Origin: Trichostrongylus colubriformis
Lineage: Eukaryota; Nematoda; Chromadorea; Rhabditida; Trichostrongylidae
Assembly: GCA_963978905.1 (NCBI GenBank)
Contig: OZ022261.1
Span: forward strand, 2,729,992-2,793,991
Direction of reading: 5' to 3'
Length of the DNA stretch: 64,000 bases
Positions within the stretch are counted from its first letter, which is position 1. Every line of letters begins with the position of its first letter. Below, piece by piece: positions 46,501 to 55,329 of the stretch. The position numbers and the translations under genes are program-made. Under the pieces are notes generated by a model. It had not been told where the DNA came from. It searched no databases and worked only from the letters and a program-made list of their open reading frames with translations.

Positions 46501-47881
46501 ACGAACATTCGAGGTTGAAAGCGTTAATCTGTAGAAAAACTCCGCGACGCTGTGGTTTGTTTTCGAATCTTCCGCGCACCTATTCCAATGGCAACATCAC
46601 ATTTCCGAGTTGCTCGCTGTAAAAGACGTCATTTGTTGTCCCGTAGGGTGTATTTCACTCATTCATGATGATGTGAAATAAGTGGAGCATTAAACTTCAA
46701 AAGTCAGTGGTCGTGGTGTGCGTCACTTCGGTTCAGCTAGGTCACCACGGATGCGTACTGTTACGTCTAAAAATCGCGTTACGGTGTCGCAGTCGCAACG
46801 CCATCAGTACGACATACCGCAGACGATTGGAATTTCGCTTAGGATGCATTGGGCTCCCACCGTAAAGGAAGTTCAAAGATTGCAGATTGGGAGCTTCGGA
46901 TGTTCGCCTGTGTTGTTGTTGCTGTTGTTTGAACAGATGGAGCCGCAAACAACTCGCACTTGCCGCGCCACTCGCCGCGGGCGCCCGCGCGTTTTCATAT
47001 GTAACAGTACACACCCGGTCACCGCATCAAACGAATTGCCTCTCCGGCCGCGCGTTAGGCGTTGTGGCTGCGGCCTTGTCACATAACCTGTCTTACATAA
47101 ACCAGGGGTGTATATCGCTAGGACAGAACCGTCGCGTGGCCGTGCTCGGCACGCGACGGGATGGTGCGAGCATGCGCGCCGTATTGGATGGGTCTTGAAG
47201 CGATGACAGTGCTCCACGCCTCATTCTATGCGTAATCGCTTCAGGACCCAACTAATACGGCGCGCATAGCTCGCATCATCCCGTCGCGTGCCGAACACGG
47301 CCACGCGACGTTTCTGTCCTAGCGATATACACCCCATAAACCAGACTGACACTCAGTGTGAGTAACTTCGGCACCCGCAGTTGCCTTCATGATGGTTCTT
47401 TTTTGCAAAATCTCTTTTTTAGTCAACTGTAACGCAACCGTGGCAGGAGAGTTCATCAACTGTAACGCAGCCGTGGCGGGAAAGTTCAAGTGGAAGAGCA
47501 CCAGTGACTGTGCCTGAAAACCGGAGCATCACTACTACCGGCACTATGCAAGTCACCACATTTGGCAGGGTGCCAGTTAAAGCGTCCAAGACAAACAGTG
47601 TTGATTTCAATGAACGCCAAAGCCCAGCTGCGAGTTGGTTAATAGCCATTGCAGCTATGATTGGTAGGTTGTATCTACTTTTTTTGATTTTTCAGGATTT
47701 CAACAGTTTTTTTTCAGCCCTCGCGTTGATGCTTCTGGCTACAACGTTGTTCATTTTACGATACGTAAGACAGTCACGGAAACTACATGGAAAGTATAAT
47801 CCTGCAAGAGAGGAGCATGCCTTATCTACAGCTTTTTCGATACCAATGTCTCGTGTTCCCAAAGAGGAACGTTTAATTTGA
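37518..47881 (+). CDS. eat-20: Crumbs-family EGF transmembrane protein (EAT-20-like)
   Basis: Single-pass surface protein; Crumbs-family members organise apical membrane, and C. elegans EAT-20 is needed for efficient feeding. Phase-consistent exons: 37518-37557, 37615-37747, 38325-38416, 38470-38555, 40041 to about 40200 (donor unresolved), 40953-41093, 41168-41316, 41872-42027, 42088-42212, 42778-42905, 42968-43105, 43207-43374, 43839-44015, 44663-44724, 44799-44889, 46074-46201, 47423-47663, 47718-47881. Signal peptide: MPGCKPMIPLLFM then VVCYIALCEA. Three six-cysteine EGF repeats (CHNGGTC, CQNGGQC, CVNGDC) and a divergent fourth. Then a mixed region (VALLRDINGD), a Thr/Ser/Pro-rich stalk, and span WLIAIAAMIALALMLLATTL. 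The 40-residue tail has HGKYNPAREE at the FERM-motif position and ends KEERLI, the Crumbs PDZ ligand. No laminin-G exons are seen, which favours EAT-20 over CRB-1. Introns carry repeats of families B, C, E, F and mariner. Confidence 0.85.
38647..39208. mobile_element. Family B element carrying a nested inverted-repeat element
   Basis: Ends AAAGGAATCGTGCAACG and CCGTACACGATCCCCTC. The right arm has ATATATGGGTAACAGAGAAA. A separate element is inserted at 38829-38962. Located in the intron 38556-40040 of the Crumbs-like gene. Confidence 0.85.
38829..38962. mobile_element. Nested 134-bp inverted-repeat element
   Basis: GTTGACTCTCCATTGGTTGT and ACAACCAATGGAGAGTCAAC pair perfectly. The middle contains CCACGCCCCACTGCAGGC and AGGGCGTGGAGAGAC. 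No other copy is in the window. Confidence 0.85.
40293..40702. mobile_element. Family B element, complete copy
   Basis: Ends AAAGGAATCGTCTACGG and CGTGGACGATTCCTT. The left arm lacks the ACCCATATATTTATG part. It is in the intron before the exon starting at 40953. Confidence 0.85.
41333..41495. mobile_element. Family F element, complete copy
   Basis: GGCCGCTTCATACTCCGCGG at the left and GCGCTGAGTATAAACGCAGT at the right. It starts about 17 bp after the donor of the exon ending at 41316. Confidence 0.8.
42368..42635. mobile_element. Family E element copy 3
   Basis: Ends GGGTGTGTGCACTTATAAC and TCATAAGTGCACACACCCG. The body has AATCGATTGCCCTTGGGAGC and ACTGCCTCGCTTGAAGGCTG. It sits in the intron 42213-42777 between EGF exons. 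Confidence 0.85.
43545..43705. mobile_element. Solo right half of family B element
   Basis: TATTTGGGGAGCTCTATTTC, then ACTTTGCATGCGGCCCTTAG and CCCGTGGATGATTCCTTC. Located in the intron 43375-43838. Confidence 0.8.
45050..45790. repeat. Large intron segment with family F copy and GC-rich repeat
   Basis: It lies within the intron 44890-46073. 45656-45783 is a shortened family F element (GCCGATTTCATACTCTGGG to GCACCGCAAAGTCTGATG). 45050-45600 holds AGAACTCTAGAGAGAGGACC and GC-rich repeat-like sequence. Long minus-strand frames (45089-45541, 45468-45902) look coincidental because they cross these repeats. Confidence 0.55.
45808..46023. mobile_element. 216-bp mariner-type MITE
   Basis: The ends TTAGGTTGTGCCGAAAGTTC and its near complement are bordered by TA on each side. 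The arms continue as ACACCTCGACC / GGTCGAGGTGT. The termini resemble the defective mariner at 23973. Only about 50 bp separate it from the exon at 46074. Confidence 0.85.
46738..47023. mobile_element. Family E element copy 4
   Basis: GGATGCGTACTGTTACGTCT at the left and CATATGTAACAGTACACACC at the right, with GCGACGCC-type arms inside. The centre differs from other E copies (GTTGTTGTTGCTGTTGTTTG). It is in the last long intron of the Crumbs-like gene. Confidence 0.7.
47105..47335. mobile_element. Family C element copy 5
   Basis: The termini GGGGTGTATATCGCTAGGAC and GTCCTAGCGATATACACCCC are perfectly complementary. Inner arms include GTCGCGTGGCCGTGCTCGGC and the complementary GCCGAACACGGCCACGCGAC. 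It ends 87 bp before the exon at 47423. Confidence 0.9.
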
Positions 47882-48322
47882 CTGGAATTCACTTCACTTA
47901 TGTGGATTAACTTCTTCGTGAGATCATGGTACAATGAGATACAATCTCGGCTATTCTGCTATTACGAACCGGTTTTTATGTTTTCGCATATTTTTATTAG
48001 ATAAGCATTTATACGGTGCTTTCTTTCACTCTCTGGTCTGCATTTCCCGCCTGATAACGTAATGAAATTTCTTATCAGATTATTTGCATAATATTTTTCA
48101 TAGATGGCGGAGTATTTAGGAAAAACGATGTTGGAATTCTAAGTAAGGTGGTGCCGTGTATAAAATCATGTTGAGGCGAAATGACTGTGTCAGTCCATTT
48201 TTTCAAAATAAATCTCAAAGCAGCAGCAGCGGGACCTTTTGTGGGTTTTTGAATTCAGTCCTTGTAATGCACTGTAAAAGAGCGCGGCAGAATTACCAGA
48301 TAAACCAACATTGACACCACTG

Positions 48323-48462
48323 ATAAGGCCGGGTTCATACTTTGCGCCGACAGGGCGTGGCTGAGCTCTTAGGAAGCCAACAGATGGCGCTGGGTAGGTG
48401 CACAGACGATGCAAGCAATGAGAGAGGGTGGCACAAGCGGACGCAACGACGCTAGGGCACTC
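48323..48462. mobile_element. Partial family F element
   Basis: AAGGCCGGGTTCATACTTTG and CGACAGGGCGTGGCTGAG at the left. The right side runs into the family A element and the closing arm is missing. Confidence 0.6.
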
Positions 48463-48470
48463 CCAGGGGA

Positions 48471-49026
48471 GACGGGCCTTTGGCTCGTCCAGGCTGGCAC
48501 GCGACAATCTGCGCGGCAAACTGCGCCCACGTCCGACCTTGTCGTCTTTGACTGAAGTGCGAATTCGCAATCGTGCTGATTTAGATTAGATACTTAGGGG
48601 CTCTGTTAAGAAAAGGGCTTTCCCATCCTCCCAATCCGCTTCATTTCTTTTCCGTCGTCAAAGTGACAAACAGATTTTACGTACTCAAGTGAACTTGTAT
48701 GTAATGACATTAAACACATGGGGAAGAATCGGATTTTATCTTATTGCCATCAAACTTTTCGGAAAACGATGCTCTAAAAAAGAATAGTATGTGATCTGGG
48801 GGGTAATATGAGGGTATCAAGTAAACAGAAGTATTACACGAGAAAAGCTCATCTTATAACCGCTAATGGAAGGAAGGAAAAGCCTGTGTTCAGTAAAATT
48901 TCTAACTACCTCAGCCTTTTTCCGTTCCTTTACATGTTCTTGCGTGTTCGCACCCCAATCAACGACGCCGCGCAAATCGCCGCACAAGTTGCCGCGTGTC
49001 AGCTCGGACGAGCCAAAGGCCACACA
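48471..49026. mobile_element. Family A inverted-repeat element, copy 2
   Basis: Opposite orientation to 21244-21792 and nearly identical through the centre (AGATACTTAGGGGCTCTG, TGAGGGTATCAAGTAAAC). Ends CGGGCCTTTGGCTCGTCC and ACGAGCCAAAGGCCACA. Confidence 0.85.
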
Positions 49027-49058
49027 CCCCATTTCAGGCCTCAACGGCTGCCTGCTTA

Positions 49059-49206
49059 GGCCGCCGTCAGACTCTGCGATTTTGCGGTGTCGCGTCTCCG
49101 CACGCAAAGTTGCGGCATTGCACAATCTCAAGGTAGTAGTTGCGTACGGAAGTGCGACGTCGCAAAGTCGCAGAATCGCAAAATCGCAAAGTCTGACGAC
49201 GGCCTC
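49059..49206. mobile_element. Family G element, complete copy
   Basis: AGGCCGCCGTCAGACTCTGC to GCAAAGTCTGACGACGGCC, with CAAAGTTGCGGCATTGCAC inside. It directly follows the family A element by about 30 bp. Confidence 0.85.
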
Positions 49207-49334
49207 AAGTACTTTTCTATTTTGTGTCGCCCAGTGTTGGAGTAGAGGCTTCAGGCGATGATCCCCTCGATCTCTTCCGTAGCGTCTAGATAAAAATGTC
49301 GTATAATGTGTACAGGTGGGGTGACACGCATGTG

Positions 49335-49466
49335 TGCCACTAGGGCCGAATATTCGCTTCACGGCGTGCGCCGTGCGCCGAGATGCGTGTGTGTGTAGGC
49401 AAGGGGTGCAGTCTTGGTCAGGTCTTGAAGCAATGAGGTGTCCTACGCCTCATTTTAGACATAATC
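49335..49466. mobile_element. Half copy of family C element
   Basis: CCACTAGGGCCGAATATTCG, GGTCAGGTCTTGAAGCAATG, then CTACGCCTCATTTTAGAC. It is cut at 49466 by the start of the next element and no right half resumes afterwards. Confidence 0.65.
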
Positions 49467-49822
49467 TGAGCGGAGTTATGGAGGTTTTTTTTGGAAAAAA
49501 GCTATTATATGGTAGGTTGGGAAGCTCGCAACACGCGAACCAGACATTAGCCCGCAAACCAGTGTGATTTCCGTGTTCAGGGGACCAAACTGATTTATGC
49601 AACATGTTATTAGCCAATTCGAGGCCTATTGGTTAGGCCAACAATTTTTCCGAAATTTGACCGAAATCTCGTTGGCTGAAGCATGTCCTATGGGGTAGTT
49701 TGGTCCCCTGAACACGAAAATCGCGGGTTTTGTGCGAGAACATTTGGCTCGCGTGCTACGAACTTCCAAACCTACCATACAATAGCATTTTTTCAAAAAA
49801 GGCCTCCATAACTTCGCTCAGT
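49467..49822. mobile_element. Family D palindromic element, 356 bp
   Basis: The left end CTGAGCGGAGTTATGGAGG pairs with CCTCCATAACTTCGCTCAG at the right. The arms of about 130 bp also share GTGTTCAGGGGACCAAACT. Single copy in the window. Its ends resemble a subterminal motif of the palindromic mariner at 19261-19942 (GAGCGAAGTTATGG). Confidence 0.85.
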
Positions 49823-49995
49823 GAATCGTTCTGCAAATTTGGAATGAAGGTTTGAGATCAGCGCCCGAAAATACGTCGGATTTTATGTATCCCATACCGA
49901 ATGGTCATTTCGATCTCTGGTCCTTCCCTGGTAAGATGTTAGACACTGGACTCATAATCTGAAATCATATCTTCGGAAAGTGATGGGAGTCACAA

Positions 49996-50174
49996 TAAGG
50001 CCGCGTTCATACTTTGCGGTGCCAGCGGCAAGGCACGGCTGCGAGTCCCTGCGTCTCCGCCTGTGCCACCTGTCTCGTTGCCTGCTCGTCTCTGCACTTC
50101 CCCTGTGGAACTGCTTCGCTGCCTGTGAACGCAGCCACCCCCTGCCGGAGCAAGGTATGACCGCAGCCTAGAGC
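49996..50174. mobile_element. Family F element, complete copy
   Basis: AAGGCCGCGTTCATACTTTG and GCAAGGTATGACCGCAGCC form the ends; the inner arms contain GCACGGCTGCGAGTCCCTGC and GAACGCAGCCACCCCCTGCC. Confidence 0.85.
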
Positions 50175-50876
50175 AGAAGCGATTTTCGCCCAATTTTGTG
50201 TAGCATTCTGAGCGACATATCTAATTCAAGAAAATGGTCTGCATAGTATAGGAAATACTCATGTGTGAGGCGCGCTGACTCCTTATCTGAAAACAGCGAC
50301 TTGATAATTCTGAATTCCGAATTTTGAAGTGCAAGCGCAGCGAATTCGGTTCCTCAGCATAAATGCCAACAGCCCAATCTGTGAGCACCAATGGCAACGT
50401 TGCTTGATACAGTTTCTCCAGTATGTGTTCCTGCAGTCCCGAGGAAGTTTACGTTAGTGTTGTTCAGTTGGGTTTGCGTCAAGCGTGCGATAACACTCCG
50501 AAGGAGAAGAACCTAAGTGTAGCAGATCCGTGGATATGAACATGCACACATGGGTATCAGATCGCTACTGATCGCTTCTACATTTATAATTCCTTCGTAT
50601 CATTGAGCGCAGTACTGCGCAGTAGCAAAAAGTAGTGACACGTCCAGCTTCCCATGGTTTCTGATATCCCTGGTGGTGTAAAGGCCACAATGAGATTAAG
50701 TGGATGAAGCACACAGTTTTCTGTAGATGGGCCGCATGGTCTGTGACCGCTGTACTTACTCATCGATGATAAATTATGTCGACTCAGATTCCTGTACCAG
50801 AAATACACGCAGTGTGATGACCACAGTAGACATTGTTGATAAAAATGTGTGATAACCTTGGTCTCCCGTAGCATGT

Positions 50877-51038
50877 TAAGCCGCGTTCATACTTTGCGGA
50901 GTCGGTTGCAGAGTGTGGCTGCGTGTCTCTGCGTCTCTGCTTGTGGCACCCTGTATCGTTGTGTCCCGTGCCACTCTGCCTCACTGCCTGTGATCGCAGC
51001 CACGCCCTGTAGGCGCCAAGTGTGAATGCGGTCTTGCA
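50877..51038. mobile_element. Family F element, complete copy
   Basis: AAGCCGCGTTCATACTTTGC at the left, GCCAAGTGTGAATGCGGTCT at the right, with GTGGCTGCGTGTCTCTGCGT inside. About 160 bp. Confidence 0.85.
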
Positions 51039-51039
51039 A

Positions 51040-52940
51040 TTTCACACCATGGTGTGAATACTTCTGGCAGCACTATCGAATGTTAACTTATCCACTCAAA
51101 AATTCAACATACGACGTGAAGGCAAATTAGCGATTGTCCCAGTCATTAATGGTTTTCTACCACTATTGACTAGGATAGGTCATTAATGGTAGAAAACCCG
51201 AAATGGTAATGGAAAGGATAGGTTTCTAGGTTTTCATGTGTAATGGTCTTTTGGAAACACATATTATTTTTACGGAGGTTTTCGACAGAAAATTTAGTTA
51301 CTGTCACAACCAGCATACCTCAGCAGGGTAGTTTCACACAAACTGTTGCAAATGGGGTATATCTTACATCCACTGCCACGTTGAACTGTTCTCACTCACG
51401 GCGTGTGCGTTGCAGGGGGAAAGTAGCACACTCAAGTGAGAGTGCGCACGACGACACATGCGAGCGCATGATCATGGGAATCGGGGCTTCACAGAGGATA
51501 ACCGTAGCCTTCTAACACCGATGATATAATCGTGGTAACTGTAACAGTGACAATCACATAGTTTCTGCAGTCAGTACCGTTTACAATTTCTGTAGAAAGA
51601 GTCAATTTCAATTATTCCTCAATGAATTTACAACCTACAAGATTTACAACTAAGTAAAGATGTTACTTCTCTCTAAACGTAGAGGTGGTGTCTTTCGTCT
51701 CAAGGGCAACTATTAAAAATATTAATCTCGCAGATCCCGCATTTTATTTCACGCTTCATAAAACTGTTTGAAGGAAGTTATGACCGTCCAAATTATGGCC
51801 ACTTGGATTTCAACAAGATTTGCTCAAATTTTCCTCCATTGAAAAATTAATTGACATGAAACAACCTTAGTCGTTATTATGGTGAGGCTAGAGCAACCAT
51901 AAATGCAATCCAATGTTTTGGAAAATGTTGTGTCAGAGCGTTAACTGAGTATTTGAAAACGGGTCCACATTTGCTTCGTGCAAGATAACGCGCTCCAGCT
52001 TCGAAATCCACCGCTATAGCGTGTCAATACGCGTCCATGCGCGATAGAACAAATTTTGGATCCTTTCTTCTATTTTTTATTGTGTCATGAGTACGCTTTT
52101 AATTTTCCTCTGCAGGCTCGTAGCTTCGTTCGTGAAGCGTGTTCTTTCAAGTACAAAATTTTTTAAATACCGGAAATGAGCGTCTGGCGCGAACTTTCAC
52201 AGGAATGTATGCACGTTTTGCACGAAAGTCTTATCAATTGTTTAATTTCATAAAAATGGTGTTGGGTTTCATAAACCAAAGTATCCGATTCAAGACGGTG
52301 CACGCTGGTGATGGAAGTGGAAATTGCGGGTGTTTACACAGGAACAAAGTTCGGTATGTACAAGAGGGTCACATCCAAAATAGGTAGCCAAAGGAATGGA
52401 AATTTTTGACCATTTTCAGGGAGTATGATGGAGAGAGGAATGTGCGCCATCACTAGAGGAATCCTAGAAGCTTTTTACTTTGACTGCCCCAAAAAATGCA
52501 AACCCCTACGGAGCTTCTTCACCCATAAACTTTAGCTAAATGCACGTTTGTGACTACACCTTGCTACTAATCCACGTGATTGTTTCAAAGCCACTCTATT
52601 GCTCATGAAAACATCACATGAAAATGACACACAGGAAAACATGAAGCAATTGTTTTCATAGTAAGTAGTTTGTCTAGACTTCATTCATGAATGACGTCAT
52701 TATATTTCTCACTCAGTTCCTTTGTAAAGTTACTTTAATCTTCTTTACTAGTATTGTATTACATGTACTGATAGCTACCAATAAACAAAAAAGTTTTCGG
52801 TTGGATCTGTTAACGTGTTGGAATTCGTCGTATCAGCCAAGTATGCAGTGCTATGAAGCTACGATGTTGCATGATTTCTTTCCTACCCCACATTTTGGGC
52901 CAATTAAAGTCAGGGGAGACACAACATTTCCAGCGACGTC
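51040..52940. other. Intergenic stretch with a hairpin and a possible exon
   Basis: 51148-51200 forms a hairpin in which ATTAATGGTTTTCTACC is matched by GGTAGAAAACC after GGTCATTAAT. An open, exon-like piece lies near 51290-51350 (VTVTTSIPQQGSFTQTVANG) between TTTTCGACAG and a GTATAT donor. I could not connect it to other exons. Nothing else is supported. Confidence 0.35.
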
Positions 52941-53330
52941 AAAGCACTTCCCTTCCTAGGCCTAGGGGGTCTAATAAAATCGGGCCGCGGGACGCAAAGT
53001 TTTCACCGACGTCGAAGCCCCTTTCCCACCCTAGGCTCTAGGGCTAGGCTGAAGCAGATGAGACAGATGCTTTTTTATGTAGGAGGAGAAGATATGGACT
53101 TCAGCCAAAGCCGAGTGAGGGAAAAAACTTCGACGTCGAAAATTTGCGTCCCCCCCCCCCCCCCCGACTCTATTTGACCCGGCTTAGGTCAAAGCAGATT
53201 AGACAAATACAGATGCTCTTGTTGTTGGAGGAGAGGATATGTATTTTAGCCTGAGCCTAGGGAGGGAAAAACCTTCGACATCGGTGAAGAGTTGCGTCTC
53301 CCCCCCCCCCCCCCGATAACTGACCCCAAA
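52941..53330. mobile_element. Two adjacent family I elements
   Basis: Repeats of the family I arms: GACGTCGAAGCCCC, CCACCCTAGGCTC, GGAGGAGAAGATATGGA, then a second set with GGAGGAGAGGATATG, GAGCCTAGGGAGGGAAAA and CTTCGACATCGG. Long C runs occur near 53144 and 53299. The second unit appears to share an end with the first. Confidence 0.7.
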
Positions 53331-53339
53331 TTTTTCAAA

Positions 53340-55190
53340 AATAATACAGCATCTGACTTTGGACGTTAGTTCTGTGGAATTTTTTTTTTCAAATTAGCGT
53401 ATGCTGAGAGGGTGTAGTGTGGGTGGAAATTTATTCTGGTACATGAGTACTTGTATTCATTCACCTTGGAAATCGCTGAACAAATATGTCCAATAAGGCA
53501 TGTGAAATTACATTTTCAAAGTCATTGGATTGGGTCAAGGATGTTGGATCTGATATCTACTGTAGTTTGAATGCCTTTTTAGGTGCGACGTCATCGCACA
53601 TGAACGTCCACAGGTTCAATTATCGCTGCGTTTCAGACAAATCCTAGTGCTGTAAAGAAAACGCGGTCGGTGGCAAAAATAATGGCGGGATATCGATCGA
53701 ATCTTCGATTTGTCCGTAGGCGATGCCATGCTAAGTGATTTTCTATTACGTAATCTGATCATAGAAATCCTCTAATGAGTCGTAATCTCGCAAGAATCGA
53801 ATTTTTTCACACATTTTTTCGCATTGTGGATTGTTCGTGGCTTCCATTGTAACTCTTGAATGTTTCCTTTATTTAGTCATGTAATTTGTTTCTAAGTTTT
53901 GGGTCACTTCGTTCACTTCTGTCGTTAGCAGGGCGATTTTGATTGATTTCCGCCAAGCTCATTTATCGATTCATTGGATCACCAAGTGAACTGGTTGTTA
54001 CACACTCTGGGAACATGCGTGTGTCTCTTTCTCTTCGTTTCTTCAGGGGAGACCCCGACCTCAGCACCGTAGTGTGTTCCTCGTACTTTCAGTGCATATC
54101 ATGTAGTATTAATTTTCGATGTCTCAGGTTATCCTACTTGTTCTGGGTCGCGTGCTACTAGTTGGGGAGACAAGGCGGATTTGGGAGGCCGGTGAACTAC
54201 TGCTACCGTAAAATTGTTTGAAGGACGCAACACGTCCTTTAAAGTCATGGGGAAATTTGGGATTATCGAGGATCCAAGGTAATCTATACAACGGCAAATC
54301 CGGGAAAAGGGTATTTGCGCGAACCTCTTTTGGGTGTGGAAAAGGCACACATCGCAAATAAACACAGATGTGGATACCGGCGCCATTTGGCGCCGTAACT
54401 TTTTTCTTCAGGTTCTTTGTGTTGGAGAGGGGGAGAACATTCACGGTCGCGCTGTTGTCCCTCCCTCATACGAAACCGTTCCCCTACTTGAATGGAGCCA
54501 TATATTTTTACCTAACCTTTACTTTATGGGAGTAGGGGCTTTCCCATGAACTAAGGTTTGGGCTAAAAACTTGGGCAAAAGTAGCGCCGGACGCCAAGCT
54601 CAGTGAAAAAATGCCCCCCCCCCCCCCCAAACTACATTAGCACCTCATGATTTATTTTATGTATCATTTTCGCGACGAACGTCTTTTTACTTTGATGTAC
54701 GCAATCACGTGTTTATTCTCTTCACAGAACTCATCTGTTCTCAGTTCATCCGCACTTGCTGGTCGTGTCGAAACCTGTCCTTTGATAATTTCGTTTCACA
54801 TTTGAAGTCGTTCGAGCCTTCATTCCATCTCTGTGTCTAGTCAAAAGCACTGATCTAGAGATGTTAATCGCAGTTCCACCCCAAACGGTTTCGAAATTAT
54901 GATATTTGTACACTAACAACTGCTTCACGTGCTGTTGTCATCCGATATCAATACCGCTTCCCTCTAATCGCCTTGGGTAGTGGCTCCGTCGATCCATTAG
55001 AAAACGATATTTTCAGAATTTTCGCTTTTCATGGTTGTGTTTCGGGCTAATTATGTATCTGTTAAATGCTTGTTTAAATCCGACCATGCAATTCATGATC
55101 GTTTCCTAAGAGTGATGTTGAGGATTTTTTCGTGTCACGTGACCCACTTTTTAAATTGAGTGGCAATGCGACCTGTGCTGCAACAGCACT
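53340..55190. other. Intergenic stretch, no supported gene
   Basis: AT-rich. Overlapping minus-strand frames at 54124-54469 have no recognised domain or consistent splicing. A C run lies near 54613. Confidence 0.45.
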
Positions 55191-55194
55191 TACG

Positions 55195-55323
55195 GCCGCC
55201 GTCAAACTTTGCGATTCTGCGATTGCAGCGCCGCATTTCCGCACGCTAGGTTGCGGCGTTGCACAATTTCAAGGTCGTAGTATCGCGTGCGAAAATGCGA
55301 CATCGCAAAATCTGACGGCATCC
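55195..55323. mobile_element. Family G element, complete copy
   Basis: GGCCGCCGTCAAACTTTGCG to GCAAAATCTGACGGCATCC, with AGGTTGCGGCGTTGCAC and GGTCGTAGTATCGCGTGCG inside. Confidence 0.85.
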
Positions 55324-55329
55324 ATAGCT

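Noticed and set aside
48808..49362. Overlapping frames of 83, 131 and 181 residues
   Set aside because: They translate the family A and G elements; the same peptides appear in reverse at 21174-21458.
53140..53320. C runs as a regulatory or recombination signal
   Set aside because: They are internal parts of palindromic family I elements and their length is likely to be unreliable.
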